A DNA stretch of 64,000 nt from Phycicoccus sp. Soil802 (GTDB lineage Bacteria; Actinomycetota; Actinomycetes; Actinomycetales; Dermatophilaceae). A program made the position numbers and the translations under genes. Positions 8,548 to 19,768 of this stretch are shown one piece after another. The stretch covers positions 269,256-333,255 of the forward strand of contig NZ_LMSS01000006.1 of assembly GCF_001429605.1 (NCBI RefSeq). Reading direction: 5' to 3'. The notes beneath the pieces were generated by a model. It was given only the letters and a program-made list of their open reading frames with translations, ran no database searches and had not been told where the DNA came from. How positions within the stretch are numbered: the stretch's first letter is position 1; each line of letters starts with the position of its first letter.

Positions 8548-10518
8548 ATGAGCAGTGACGTCGAGCAGGACCGACCGACCCCGGCCAGCGGCACCGATGC
8601 CACCGAGCGCGAGTCGCGGGCCGTGGCCGAGGCGGCCCGCGAGTCGGACTGGAGCCGTCCGAGCTTCGCCAAGGGGCTCTACCTCGGGCACTTCGACCTC
8701 GACCTCGTGCACCCGCACCCCCGGGCCACGCCCGAGGACCAGGCCCGCGGCGAGGAGTTCCTGGTCCGGCTGCGCGAGGTGTGCGAGGGCATCGACGGCG
8801 CCCAGATCGAGCGCGACGCGCTGATCCCCGACGACGTCCTGGCGAGGCTCGCCGACATCGGCGCGTTCGGGATGAAGATCCCCCGGGAGTACGGCGGGCT
8901 CGGCCTCACCATGTCCGCCTACGGCCAGGCCCTCATGCTGGTCGGTTCCGCGCACCCGAGCCTGGGCGCCCTGCTCTCGGCACACCAGTCGATCGGGGTC
9001 CCCGAACCGGTCAAGCTCGTCGGCACGCCCGAGCAGAAGCAGGCCTTCCTCCCCCGCTGCGCCGCAGGCGCGATCTCGGCGTTCCTCCTGACCGAGCCCG
9101 ACGTCGGCTCGGACCCGGCCCGGATGGGCAGCACCGCGACCCCCACCGAGGACGGCACGGCATACCTGCTCGACGGGGTGAAGCTGTGGACCACCAACGG
9201 CGTCGTCGCCGAGCTCCTCGTCGTGATGGCGCGCGTGCCCGAGCACGACGGGAACGGTGACCACCAACAGAAAGGCGGCATCACCGCGTTCGTCGTGGAG
9301 GGCAAGGCCGAGGGCATCACCGTCGAGCGGCGCAACTCCTTCATGGGGCTGAAGGGCATCGAGAACGGCCTCACCAGGTTCCACCAGGTGCGGGTGCCGG
9401 CCGAGAACCGCCTGGGCAAGGAGGGCGACGGCCTCAAGATCGCGCTGACCACCCTCAACGCGGGCCGGCTCTCCATCCCCGCGATGTGTGCCGCGGCCGG
9501 CAAGTGGGCGCTGAAGATCTCGCGCGAGTGGTCGGCCGAGCGGGTGCAGTGGGGCCGACCGGTCGGTGAGCACGGTGCGGTGGCCGGGAAGATCGCCTTC
9601 ATCGCGGCGACGACGTACGGCCTCGAGTCGGTGCTCGAGCTCTCGGCCCAGCTCGCCGACGCGGGCAGCAAGGACATCCGGATCGAGGCGGCGCTGGCCA
9701 AGCTCTGGGCGTCGGAGATGGCGTGGCAGATCGCCGACGAGCTCGTGCAGGTGCGCGGTGGGCGTGGCTACGAGACGGCCGAGTCGCTCCGGGCCCGCGG
9801 TGAGCGCGCCGTCCCGGCCGAGCAGATGATGCGCGACCTGCGGATCAACCGGATCTTCGAGGGCTCCACCGAGATCATGCACCTCCTCATCGCGCGCGAG
9901 GCGGTCGACGCCCACCTCAAGGCCGCCGGTGCCCTGGCCGACAAGGACGCCTCACTGGAGGCCAAGGCCCGCGCCGCCGCGGGCGCCAGCGGCTTCTACG
10001 CCAAGTGGCTCCCCCAGCTCGTCGTCGGCAAGGGGGCCGCACCCACCTCGTATGCCGAGTTCGGCGCCTTGGCCACGCACCTGCGGTTCGTGGAGCGGTC
10101 CAGTCGCAAGCTCGCCCGGCAGACCTTCTACGGGATGTCGCGCTGGCAGGCGAAGATGGAGTACCGCCAGGCGTTCCTCGGTCGGGTGGTCGACATCGGG
10201 GCCGAGCTGTTCGCGATCGCGGCCGCCTGCAGCCGCGCCGAGATGCTGCGTACCGACGACGAGGCGCGCGGCCGCTCGGCCTACCAGCTCGCCGACGTGT
10301 TCTGCCAGCAGAGCCGGTTGCGGGTGGAGCGGCTGTTCACCGACCTGTGGTCCAACAGCGACGACGCCGACACCAGGCTCGCCAAGGGCGTGCTCGCCGG
10401 CGACTACACCTGGCTCGAGGAAGGGGTGCTCGACCAGAGCGAGGGCACCGGCCCGTGGATCGCCCCGTGGTCGCCAGGGGCGAGCGAGTCCGAGTCGGTC
10501 TGGCGCGCGGTCCGCTAG
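8548..10518 (+). CDS. Acyl-CoA dehydrogenase (large, FadE-type)
   Basis: 656 residues, FAD-dependent alpha,beta-dehydrogenation of an acyl-CoA. The order is an N-terminal helical domain, a beta-barrel with FLLTEPDVGSDPARM (FAD/substrate contacts), and a C-terminal helical domain with VQVRGGRGYETAESLR and RINRIFEGSTEIM. A further roughly 180-residue C-terminal extension makes it longer than the usual 380-400 residue enzymes. It resembles the long mycobacterial FadE proteins. GGAGG lies about 8 nt before the ATG. It stands alone and ends at a long hairpin shared with asd. Chain-length specificity cannot be read. Confidence 0.88.
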   Translation: MSSDVEQDRPTPASGTDATERESRAVAEAARESDWSRPSFAKGLYLGHFDLDLVHPHPRATPEDQARGEEFLVRLREVCEGIDGAQIERDALIPDDVLARLADIGAFGMKIPREYGGLGLTMSAYGQALMLVGSAHPSLGALLSAHQSIGVPEPVKLVGTPEQKQAFLPRCAAGAISAFLLTEPDVGSDPARMGSTATPTEDGTAYLLDGVKLWTTNGVVAELLVVMARVPEHDGNGDHQQKGGITAFVVEGKAEGITVERRNSFMGLKGIENGLTRFHQVRVPAENRLGKEGDGLKIALTTLNAGRLSIPAMCAAAGKWALKISREWSAERVQWGRPVGEHGAVAGKIAFIAATTYGLESVLELSAQLADAGSKDIRIEAALAKLWASEMAWQIADELVQVRGGRGYETAESLRARGERAVPAEQMMRDLRINRIFEGSTEIMHLLIAREAVDAHLKAAGALADKDASLEAKARAAAGASGFYAKWLPQLVVGKGAAPTSYAEFGALATHLRFVERSSRKLARQTFYGMSRWQAKMEYRQAFLGRVVDIGAELFAIAAACSRAEMLRTDDEARGRSAYQLADVFCQQSRLRVERLFTDLWSNSDDADTRLAKGVLAGDYTWLEEGVLDQSEGTGPWIAPWSPGASESESVWRAVR

Positions 10519-10535
10519 CTGGCCGTTCGCCGATC

Positions 10536-10577
10536 TTCGGAAGATCCACCGGGCACTGACCCGGCAGATCTTCCGAA
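10536..10577. terminator. Nested hairpin between acyl-CoA dehydrogenase gene and asd
   Basis: The outer arms TTCGGAAGATC (10536-10546) and GATCTTCCGAA (10567-10577) pair perfectly, with an inner CCGGG/CCCGG stem. It lies between two converging genes and can end transcription in both directions. Confidence 0.8.
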
Positions 10578-10585
10578 CACCGTGC

Positions 10586-11656
<1,071 letters not shown>

Positions 11657-11664
11657 TCAGCGGC

Positions 11665-13476
11665 TCACGATGTGGCAGAACCTGCGCGCTCAAGGGCAGG
11701 ATCCGCTGGCGTCGTGCTCACGAGGTCGCCCACACCTTCACCGGGAGCGGACTCCTCGAAGGTGAGCGTGAAGTCGTCACCGTGCTCGGTCACGCCGGCC
11801 ACCACGGCCTGCTCGACCGCCGCCACGGCGTACGCACCGCGGACGATCATCGGGTCGTTGCTGAGGTCCCTGACCAGGGCGATGGCCAGACCGACCATGA
11901 CGAGCAGGAACGGCAGCGCCGCCACGATCGTGATGTTCTGCAGCCCGGACAACGCGTCCTCGCCCCCGACGAGGAGCATCACCGCTGCCACCGCGCCGGT
12001 GGCCGCGCCCCAGAAGACCACGGTCTTGCGGCTCGGCGCGAGCGTCCCGCGCTCGGAGAGGGTGCCCATGACGATGGACGCGGCGTCCGCGCCGGACACG
12101 AAGAAGATCGCGACCAGCAGCATCACGACGACCGAGGTGATGGTCGACAGCGGCATGTGGGAGAGCATCGCGAAGAGCGTGCCCTCGGAGGTCCCCGCGC
12201 CGGCCACGTCGGTGCCCGTGCGCTGCATCTGGATGCCGGCGCCGCCGAAGATGGCGAACCACACGAGTGACACGACACTCGGCACCAGCAGCACGCCGGT
12301 GACGAACTGGCGGATGGTGCGTCCCCGCGAGATGCGGGCGATGAACATGCCGACGAACGGCGTCCAGCTGACCCACCAGGCCCAGTAGAAGATCGTCCAG
12401 CCCGACAGCCACTCCTTCATGGCGTCCCCACCGGCGGCGTCCGTGCGGGCCGACATCATCGCGAGGTCCTGGAAGTAGGAGCCCACTGCGGTGGGGATGA
12501 GGTTGAGGATGAACACGGTCGGGCCGACGACGAAGACGAAGACCGCCAGCGCGAGGGCCAGCACCATGTTGATGTTGGACAGCCACTGGATGCCCTTGGC
12601 GACACCCGAGACGGCCGAGAGGATGAAGCAGACCGTCAGCACGGCGATGATCGCGACGAGCAGCATGTTGCCCGCCTTGCCGAGCCCGGCGACGATCTCG
12701 AAGCCGGAGCCGATCTGCAGCGCGCCGAGGCCCAGCGAGGCCGCAGAGCCGAACAGCGTGGCGAAGATCGCGAGCATGTCGATGACGCGGCCGGCCGGTC
12801 CGTTGGTCCGCTGCTCCCCGAGCAGTGGCGCGAACGCCGAGCTGATCAGCAGCGAGCGGCCCTTGCGGAAGACGCCGTAGGCGATGGCCAGCCCGACCAG
12901 CGCGTAGATGGCCCACGGGTGCAGGGTCCAGTGGAACAACGTCGTGGCCATGGCGTTCTGCACGGCCTCGGGGTTGCCGGCCGCACCGGTGCCGGGCGGC
13001 GGCGTCACGAAGTGCGAGAGCGGCTCGGAGACGCCGTAGAACATCAGGCCGATCCCCATGCCCGCCGAGAACATCATCGCGATCCACGAGACCGTCTTGA
13101 ACTCCGGCTGCTCGTCGTCGCGGCCCAGCGGAATCCGTCCGTACTTGCTGGCGGCGAGCCAGATGACGAAGAAGACACAGCCCGACGCCACCAGGGAGAA
13201 GAGCCAGCCCATGTTGTGGACGACCCAGCCGAGGCCGGCGCCCGAGGCCGAGCTGAGGGTGTCCGTGCTGAGGAAGCCCCAGAGCACGAACGCGACCGCG
13301 ATGGCAGCCGTGACCCCGAAGACGATGGTGTCGATCTTGCGTGGTTCGTTCGCCTGGTGCTCCACCACGACGGGGTCGAGGGCGGGGTGTTGGGTGTCGG
13401 GCAGGTGCTCGAGGGCATCGTGCTCGCCCGAGGCCTCAGCCGGTGCGGCCGGGCCGGTGTTCGTCAGTGTGCTCAC
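11665..13476 (-). CDS. BCCT-family osmolyte transporter (betaine/choline/carnitine)
   Basis: 603 residues, about 12 membrane segments. The glycine-rich TM3 stretch GMGIGLMFYGVSEPL and the signature WAWWVSWTPFVGMFIARISRGRTIR of the family are both present. The TM3 motif matches sodium-coupled betaine carriers such as BetP. It has a roughly 50-residue acidic N-terminal tail and a C-terminal tail that is acidic rather than the basic osmosensor of BetP, so activity control may differ. The start is GTG at 13476. Upstream sits an unusual AT-richer region with an inverted repeat. The exact solute is uncertain. Confidence 0.9.
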   Translation of the reverse strand: MSTLTNTGPAAPAEASGEHDALEHLPDTQHPALDPVVVEHQANEPRKIDTIVFGVTAAIAVAFVLWGFLSTDTLSSASGAGLGWVVHNMGWLFSLVASGCVFFVIWLAASKYGRIPLGRDDEQPEFKTVSWIAMMFSAGMGIGLMFYGVSEPLSHFVTPPPGTGAAGNPEAVQNAMATTLFHWTLHPWAIYALVGLAIAYGVFRKGRSLLISSAFAPLLGEQRTNGPAGRVIDMLAIFATLFGSAASLGLGALQIGSGFEIVAGLGKAGNMLLVAIIAVLTVCFILSAVSGVAKGIQWLSNINMVLALALAVFVFVVGPTVFILNLIPTAVGSYFQDLAMMSARTDAAGGDAMKEWLSGWTIFYWAWWVSWTPFVGMFIARISRGRTIRQFVTGVLLVPSVVSLVWFAIFGGAGIQMQRTGTDVAGAGTSEGTLFAMLSHMPLSTITSVVVMLLVAIFFVSGADAASIVMGTLSERGTLAPSRKTVVFWGAATGAVAAVMLLVGGEDALSGLQNITIVAALPFLLVMVGLAIALVRDLSNDPMIVRGAYAVAAVEQAVVAGVTEHGDDFTLTFEESAPGEGVGDLVSTTPADPALERAGSATS

Positions 13477-13542
13477 AGGGTGTTGGCGCGTGCGGGCGCC
13501 GCTCCTTCGGTTCTCGTCAGTTGCGTATCAAACTCGGGTACA

Positions 13543-13576
13543 GGTCAAAACCGTTGCAACTCAATACCATTGCAAC
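13543..13576 (-). promoter_or_regulatory. Inverted repeat and TTGACC box upstream of the BCCT gene
   Basis: GTTGCAA (13553-13559) and TTGCAAC (13570-13576) flank a 10-nt AT-rich centre. TTGACC reads on the minus strand at 13548-13543, adjacent to it and toward the transporter. It looks like an operator next to a -35 element. The rest of the 245-bp intergenic stretch shows one small hairpin (below) and one GTATGCCG copy. Confidence 0.45.
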
Positions 13577-13651
13577 CGACCGCCTACCCTGTCGAGAACG
13601 AGCGCCGATCTCAAGTCGCGACGCGGAAGTCAACGACGTACGTCACCGAAC

Positions 13652-13668
13652 CCGTTGTCCCCCAACGG
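13652..13668 (-). terminator. Small hairpin downstream of era
   Basis: CCGTTG and CAACGG pair around TCCCC, about 55 nt beyond the era stop codon. It is a weak candidate terminator for the era operon. Confidence 0.4.
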
Positions 13669-13721
13669 ATCAGGGTATGCCGTGAGCCTCACCACACGAG
13701 TCCGAAAGCCCCGCGGGCTGG

Positions 13722-14699
13722 TCAGAAACCCAGCCGCTGCAGCTGCTTGGGGTCGCGCTGCCAGTCCTTGGCGATCTTCACGTGCAGGTCGAGGTAGACC
13801 TTCTGGCCGAGCAGCTTCTCGATGCCGATCCGGGCGTTCGTGCCGACCTCACGCAGCCTCGACCCGCCGCGACCGATGATGATCGCCTTCTGCGACGAGC
13901 GCTCGACGAACACGTTGACGCGGATGTCGAGCAGCGGCTTGTGCTCGGGTCGGTCGGGCCGCTGCACCATCTCCTCGACCACGACGGCGAGGGAGTGCGG
14001 CAGCTCGTCGCGGACCCCCTCGAGCGCCGCTTCGCGGACCAGCTCGGCGATCATCACGACGTCGGGCTCGTCGGTCAGCTGCCCCTCGGGGTAGAGCGGA
14101 CCGGGGGACGTGGGGAGGTAGGTCGACAGGACCTGCGCGACGTCCTGCACCTGGCGGCCGTCGACGGCCGAGCAGGGCACGATGGCGTCCCAGTTGCCGA
14201 GCTGGTCGATGGCGATGAGGTGCTCGGCCAGCCGCTCCCGGTCGACGGTGTCGATCTTCGTCGCGATGGCGACGACCGGGCGACGCCGGTCCTGCTGGAT
14301 CTCCTTGAGCTCGCGGGCGATGAACCCGTCACCGGGCCCGATCCGCTGGTCCGCCGGCAGGCAGAAGCCGATGACGTCCACCTCGAGCAGGGTCTCGCGC
14401 ACGACGTCGTTGAGCCGCTCCCCCAACAAGGTGCGGGGCTTGTGCAGACCCGGGGTGTCGACCAGCACCAGCTGCGACGTCGGCGTCGTGACGATGCCGC
14501 GGATGGTGTGCCGGGTGGTCTGCGGCTTCGACGAGGTGATCGCGACCTTCTGCCCGACCAGGGCGTTGGTCAGCGTGGACTTCCCCGCGTTGGGCCGACC
14601 GACCAGGCAGGCGAAGCCGGCCACGTACGGGGGTCGCGCCGGCGCGGACGCCGTCTCGGCGGCATACCCATCGGTCGGACCCGAACCACTCGCAGTCAT
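13722..14699 (-). CDS. era: GTPase Era
   Basis: Ras-like GTPase that binds the 3' end of 16S rRNA and helps mature the small ribosomal subunit. 325 residues. G1 GRPNAGKST (34-42), G3 VDTPG, and G4 written as TKID rather than NKxD, a conservative variant. The C-terminal KH domain contains [13 protein letters not shown]. The ATG at 14699 overlaps the stop of the preceding CBS-domain gene by ATGA. It is the last gene of the ybeY-corC-era run. recO, which often follows, is absent. Confidence 0.96.
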   Translation of the reverse strand: MTASGSGPTDGYAAETASAPARPPYVAGFACLVGRPNAGKSTLTNALVGQKVAITSSKPQTTRHTIRGIVTTPTSQLVLVDTPGLHKPRTLLGERLNDVVRETLLEVDVIGFCLPADQRIGPGDGFIARELKEIQQDRRRPVVAIATKIDTVDRERLAEHLIAIDQLGNWDAIVPCSAVDGRQVQDVAQVLSTYLPTSPGPLYPEGQLTDEPDVVMIAELVREAALEGVRDELPHSLAVVVEEMVQRPDRPEHKPLLDIRVNVFVERSSQKAIIIGRGGSRLREVGTNARIGIEKLLGQKVYLDLHVKIAKDWQRDPKQLQRLGF

Positions 14700-16030
14700 G
14701 ACACTCCCTCGCGCTCGGGCTCCACCGTAGTGCGCTCGGGGGCGTCGTCGGTCGCCGCGTGGCCGCCATCCGGGTCGGCCACCGCGACTGGCTCGACGAT
14801 GACGCTGGCGATGCGGTGCCGCCGACCGGCCATCCGCTCGGCGGTCAGCGAGAGCCCACCGACCTCGCACCTGGACCCGACGATGGGGACCCGGCCGATG
14901 GCCTTGCCGATCAGGCCACCGACGGTGTCGACCTCCTCCTCCTCGATGTCGACGCCGAAGAGGTCGGCCAGGTCGTCGATGTCCATCGTCGCGGGGACGC
15001 GGAAGGTGCCGTCGCCGAGGTCCTCGACCCCGGGCGCCTCGCGGTCGTACTCGTCGGCGATCTCGCCCACGATCTCCTCGATGATGTCCTCGATCGTCAC
15101 GAGCCCGGCCGTGCCGCCGTACTCGTCGACGACGACGGCGAAGTGGCTCTGGTCGCGCTGCATCTCGCGCAGGAGGTCGTCGACCGGCTTGCTCTCCGGC
15201 ACGTAGTGCATGGGGCGCATCTGGGCCGTGACCGGCAGCGTGCCGGCCTCGTGGTCGGCGTTGACCCGGCGTACGACGTCCTTGAAGTAGAGCAGCCCCA
15301 GGATGTCGTCGGAGCCGTCACCCACGACGGGGATCCGCGAGAAGCCCGACCGCAGGAACAGCGACATCGCCGAACGCAGCGACTTCTCGCCGTCGATGGT
15401 CACCATGTCGGTGCGGGGCACCATCACCTCGCGCGCCACGGTGTCGCCGAGCTCGAAGACGGAGTGGATCATCTCCCGCTCGCCCGCCTCGATGACGGAG
15501 CTCTCCCCCGCGAGGTCGACCAGGTCGCGGAGCTCGGACTCGCTCTGGAACGGGCCGTCGCGGTAGCCGCGTCCCGGCGTCACCGCGTTGCCCAGCGCAA
15601 TCAGCACCCGGGCCACCGGGCCGAGGAAGGTGCGCAACCCGACGATGAGCGGAGAGGCGAGCAGCGCCACCGAGTCGGAGTGCTGCCGGCCCAGCGTGCG
15701 TGGTGAGACGCCCACGACGACGAACGAGACGAGCGCCATCACGCCGATGGCGACCAGCAGCCGCCTCCAGAAGCCGTCGACGAGGTTGATCGCGCCGAGG
15801 GTGATGAGGACGGCGGTGGTCGACTCCGCGACGATGCGCAGGAACGCCGTCACCGACAGGTATGCCGCGCTGTCGCCGACGATGCGGTTGAGGGCCACGG
15901 CGCCCGGTCGCCTCTCCTCGAGCAGCTCCTGGGCGCGCACCCGCGACATCCGCCAGAGGGCGGCCTCGGCGGCGGAGAGCAGGAAGGCCGCGCCGACGCT
16001 GACGAGGGCGGCGAAGACGAGTCCGGTCAT
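14696..16030 (-). CDS. CorC/HlyC-type membrane protein with CBS pair
   Basis: 444 residues. An N-terminal DUF21/CNNM membrane domain with about four hydrophobic segments (1-140) is followed by two CBS domains (about 195-320; [11 protein letters not shown] and the [17 protein letters not shown] signature) and a C-terminal CorC_HlyC domain (about 340-420). Family members are linked to magnesium or cobalt efflux and, in this operon context, to ribosome and RNA processing genes. The gene begins 10 nt after ybeY and ends with ATGA overlap into era. Its ribosome site is weak, consistent with coupling. Confidence 0.9.
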   Translation of the reverse strand: MTGLVFAALVSVGAAFLLSAAEAALWRMSRVRAQELLEERRPGAVALNRIVGDSAAYLSVTAFLRIVAESTTAVLITLGAINLVDGFWRRLLVAIGVMALVSFVVVGVSPRTLGRQHSDSVALLASPLIVGLRTFLGPVARVLIALGNAVTPGRGYRDGPFQSESELRDLVDLAGESSVIEAGEREMIHSVFELGDTVAREVMVPRTDMVTIDGEKSLRSAMSLFLRSGFSRIPVVGDGSDDILGLLYFKDVVRRVNADHEAGTLPVTAQMRPMHYVPESKPVDDLLREMQRDQSHFAVVVDEYGGTAGLVTIEDIIEEIVGEIADEYDREAPGVEDLGDGTFRVPATMDIDDLADLFGVDIEEEEVDTVGGLIGKAIGRVPIVGSRCEVGGLSLTAERMAGRRHRIASVIVEPVAVADPDGGHAATDDAPERTTVEPEREGVS

Positions 16031-16040
16031 GACGACACCA

Positions 16041-16485
16041 TCACGGGGTGGGACGCCCGCGACCCGCAAGGAAGGTCAGCAGCAGCTGACGCTGGAGCTC
16101 GAACATCTCGCGCTCCTCCTCGGGTTCCGCGTGGTCGTACCCGAGCAGGTGCAGGATCCCGTGCGTGGTCAGCAGCAGGAGCTCCTCCTCGGTCGCGTGA
16201 CCGGCGTCGGAGGCCTGCTTGGCCGCCACGGACGGGCACAGCACGATGTCGCCGAGGACACCCTCCTCGGGCTCCTCGCCCTCGCGGCCCGGCCGCAGCT
16301 CGTCCATCGGGAAGCTCATCACGTCGGTGGGGCCGGGCAGGTCCATCCACTGCACGTGGAGCACCTCCATCGCGGCCTCGTCGACCAGCCGCAGACACAG
16401 GTCTGCTCCGGGGTGGACCCGCATCTCGCCCATGACGTAGCGGCTCAGCGCCACCAGCTCGAGCTCGTCGAGCTGGTAGTCGGTC

Positions 16486-16508
<23 letters not shown>
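16041..16508 (-). CDS. ybeY: Endoribonuclease YbeY (rRNA maturation factor)
   Basis: Zinc-dependent ribonuclease involved in 16S rRNA 3' maturation and ribosome quality control. The zinc signature [11 protein letters not shown] is near the C-terminus. I prefer the GTG at 16508, which gives 155 residues, the usual family length, and overlaps the 3' end of phoH by 23 nt. An upstream start at 16559 would add 17 basic residues of no conserved character. It sits between phoH and the CorC-like gene, the classical order. Confidence 0.93.
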
Positions 16509-17583
<1,075 letters not shown>

Positions 17584-17607
17584 GGTCCGTCCAGTCTACG
17601 GTGCGCC

Positions 17608-17979
17608 TCAACCAGGTGGCCACGTCATTGACCGCCCGCCGAGCACGTGGACGTGGGCATGGAACACCGACTGCTGGGCGCCGGCACCGGTGTTGAAGAC
17701 GGTGCGGTAGCCGCTGGTCGCGACGCCCTCCTGCTCGGCGACGGCCCGCACGGCGTCCAGCACGGCCACCGCGTCCTGCGGTCGCTCGGTCGCGAGCCCG
17801 CCGACATCGGCGACGTGGTGTCGCGGGATGACCAGCACGTGCGTCGGGGCCTGCGGGTCGAGGTCGCGGAACGCCAGGGTCGCCTCGTCCTCGCGCACGA
17901 CCGTGGCCGGGATGTCACCCGCGACGATCTTGCAGAACAAGCAGTCCGGGTCGGTGCGCCGCATCGTCGAAGTCTCCAC
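17608..17979 (-). CDS. HIT-family nucleotide hydrolase (HinT-like)
   Basis: 123 residues. The histidine triad FHAHVHVLGG is near the C-terminus and a zinc-type CLFCKI motif near the N-terminus. HinT proteins hydrolyse AMP-lysine and related phosphoramidates. GTG at 17979 lies 7 nt after TAGGCT (leaderless arrangement). ATG at 17964 has GGAG upstream and gives 118 residues, so the start is uncertain. It is divergent from the sigma-factor gene, which separates it from rsmE, its usual upstream neighbour. Confidence 0.9.
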   Translation of the reverse strand: METSTMRRTDPDCLFCKIVAGDIPATVVREDEATLAFRDLDPQAPTHVLVIPRHHVADVGGLATERPQDAVAVLDAVRAVAEQEGVATSGYRTVFNTGAGAQQSVFHAHVHVLGGRSMTWPPG

Positions 17980-18039
17980 GCACCCGAGCCTACCCAGGCA
18001 GGTATTCCTCCAATGGGGTGAGAAACCTGCGATCGGCGC

Positions 18040-18069
18040 GTCAACCGGCGGGTGGGGGTGCGCGTCTAG
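18040..18069 (+). promoter_or_regulatory. ECF-type promoter of the sigma-factor gene
   Basis: GTCAACC (18040-18046) is followed after 16 bp by CGTCTAG (18063-18069), which fits the -35/-10 pattern of group IV sigma factors (CGTC core). It ends 5 nt before the GTG at 18075. This suggests autoregulation by the sigma factor and a leaderless transcript. It is a motif reading, not proven. Confidence 0.5.
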
Positions 18070-18074
18070 GTGGC

Positions 18075-18641
18075 GTGAGACTGTTGAGTGTGGCTGAGCG
18101 CGACCGGGGTGGTGAGGTGCGGCCGAGTGCCGACGAAGCCATCACCGAGCTGTATGCCGCGCACTGGACCGGACTGGTGCGGCTGGCCTGGTTGCTGCTG
18201 CGCGACGACCTCGCGGCGGAGGAGGTCGTCCAGGACGCCTTCATCGCGGTGCACCGCCGGTGGGACACCATCCGCGACCACCAGGCCGCTTCCGCTTACC
18301 TGCGGCGTGCGGTGGTCAACGGAGCCCGCTCCGGCCTGCGCCACCGTGGCGTCGAGGAGCGCTACGTGACGCGCGAGCAGCAGGGCGGCCCCACGGCATA
18401 CGCCCGGCACACCGAGGCGAGCGCCGAGGACCACGCACTCCAGTCCGAGAGCACCACCACGATGATCGGCGCGCTGGGACGACTCCCCCAGCGCCAGAGA
18501 GAGGTCCTGACCATGCGCTACTACCTCGACCTCAGCGAGGCCGAGATCGCCGATGCGCTCGGCATCTCCGCGGGCTCGGTCAAGGCCCACGCGCACCGCG
18601 GGCTCGCGACCCTGCGCGACCGGATGGAGGCGGCGTCATGA
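18075..18641 (+). CDS. RNA polymerase ECF sigma factor (SigE family)
   Basis: 188 residues. Region 2 covers about 20-80 (ELYAAHWTGLVRLAWLLLRD and AEEVVQDAFIAVHRRW). Region 4 covers about 130-185 (LPQRQREVLTMRYYLDLSEAEIADALGISAGSVKAHAHRGL). It belongs to the actinobacterial SigE-type ECF group. The start is set at GTG 18075 because the ECF-like promoter ends just before it; GTG at 18090 or 18117 would also work. It overlaps the next gene by ATGA, so the two are coupled and the partner is probably its membrane-bound modulator. It is inserted between rsmE and the HIT gene. Confidence 0.9.
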   Translation: MRLLSVAERDRGGEVRPSADEAITELYAAHWTGLVRLAWLLLRDDLAAEEVVQDAFIAVHRRWDTIRDHQAASAYLRRAVVNGARSGLRHRGVEERYVTREQQGGPTAYARHTEASAEDHALQSESTTTMIGALGRLPQRQREVLTMRYYLDLSEAEIADALGISAGSVKAHAHRGLATLRDRMEAAS

Positions 18642-19762
18642 GCGATCGCATGGACTTCCTGCACCCCGACTACGAGCCGGGCGAGTTCGACCAGGTGGAG
18701 CGCCGGCTGCGCCAGGCGCTCGTCCGCGACGCCGCGCAGGTGCGCCCGTCCAACCGGCTCGACACGATCCTGCACGAGGCCCACGAGCTGGGGCCGGTGA
18801 CCGCCACGGGTGGCTCGGGTGCGCGGCGCTGGCTGATGCCGCTGGCGGCTGCGGCGGCCGTGGCCGCCATCATCGGTGGCGTCTGGTGGTCCGGCCAGGA
18901 CGACCGGTCCGGTGTCACGCCGCCGGCCACCAACGCCCCCTCGCTCTCGCAGACGCCCTCGACCGCGCCCACGACCAGCTCGCCCACCACGAGCGGCCCG
19001 GTGGCGACCGAGTCGGTCACCCTCCCGGTCTACTTCGTCGGACCGGTCGGTGGTGCCGACGACAAGTACAAGCTGTTCCGCGAGTTCGTCCGGCAGGACC
19101 TCCCGGTCGGAGCCACTCCGGCCGAGAAGGCGAAGGCTGCCCTGGTGCTCGCCATCAACGCGCAGCCCTACAGCAACACCGATGGCTACCTCCAGCCCTG
19201 GTCGGGGCAGACCATCGGCGACGTGACGGTGGCTGACGGTGCCATCACCGTGCACCTCGCCAACGCCGGTGTGCCGGAGGCCGTGGTCGGCGACGAGAAC
19301 AAGCGCCTTGCCGTGCAGGAGCTGGTCTGGACGGCCCAGGCGGCGATTCAGCAGACCCTGCCGGTGCGGTTCGAGGTGTCGGGCGGGGCCACCGAGCTGT
19401 TCGGGTCGATCTCGACCGACCAGGACTTCACCCGTCCGCCGTCCGACCGGCTCTACGAGGACGTGGCGCCGATCTGGGTCACCTCACCGACCCGTGACCA
19501 GGTGCTGCCGGCCAGCAAGCCGGTCACCGTGAAGGGGCTCGCCATCGTCTTCGAGGCGACCGTCAACTGGCAGCTGGACCGCGGCACCACCACGGTGTCC
19601 TCGGGCCACGCGATGGCGTCCATCGGGGCTCCCATGCAGGGCGAGTACTCGTTCTCGCTCGGCCGGCTCGCCGCCGGCGACTACACGATCCGGGTCCGCG
19701 AGCTCAGCGCCAAGGACGGCTCGGTCAGCGCGGAGAAGGCAGTGACGTTCACCGTGAAGTAG
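18638..19762 (+). CDS. Membrane-anchored GerMN/Gmad2 protein, putative sigma partner
   Basis: 374 residues with one membrane segment (about 67-85, WLMPLAAAAAVAAIIGG), a cytoplasmic N-terminal part of about 65 residues and a Ser/Thr/Pro-rich extracytoplasmic linker (about 95-125). Then comes a GerMN domain (about 128-245, VYFVGPVGG) and a Gmad2 immunoglobulin-like domain (about 280-374). The short N-terminal region that could bind sigma has no zinc (HxxxCxxC) motif. Genetic coupling to the ECF gene suggests an anti-sigma or sensor role, with GerMN/Gmad2 sensing the envelope. This is inference from topology and context. Confidence 0.83.
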   Translation: MSDRMDFLHPDYEPGEFDQVERRLRQALVRDAAQVRPSNRLDTILHEAHELGPVTATGGSGARRWLMPLAAAAAVAAIIGGVWWSGQDDRSGVTPPATNAPSLSQTPSTAPTTSSPTTSGPVATESVTLPVYFVGPVGGADDKYKLFREFVRQDLPVGATPAEKAKAALVLAINAQPYSNTDGYLQPWSGQTIGDVTVADGAITVHLANAGVPEAVVGDENKRLAVQELVWTAQAAIQQTLPVRFEVSGGATELFGSISTDQDFTRPPSDRLYEDVAPIWVTSPTRDQVLPASKPVTVKGLAIVFEATVNWQLDRGTTTVSSGHAMASIGAPMQGEYSFSLGRLAAGDYTIRVRELSAKDGSVSAEKAVTFTVK

Positions 19763-19768
19763 GCGGGG

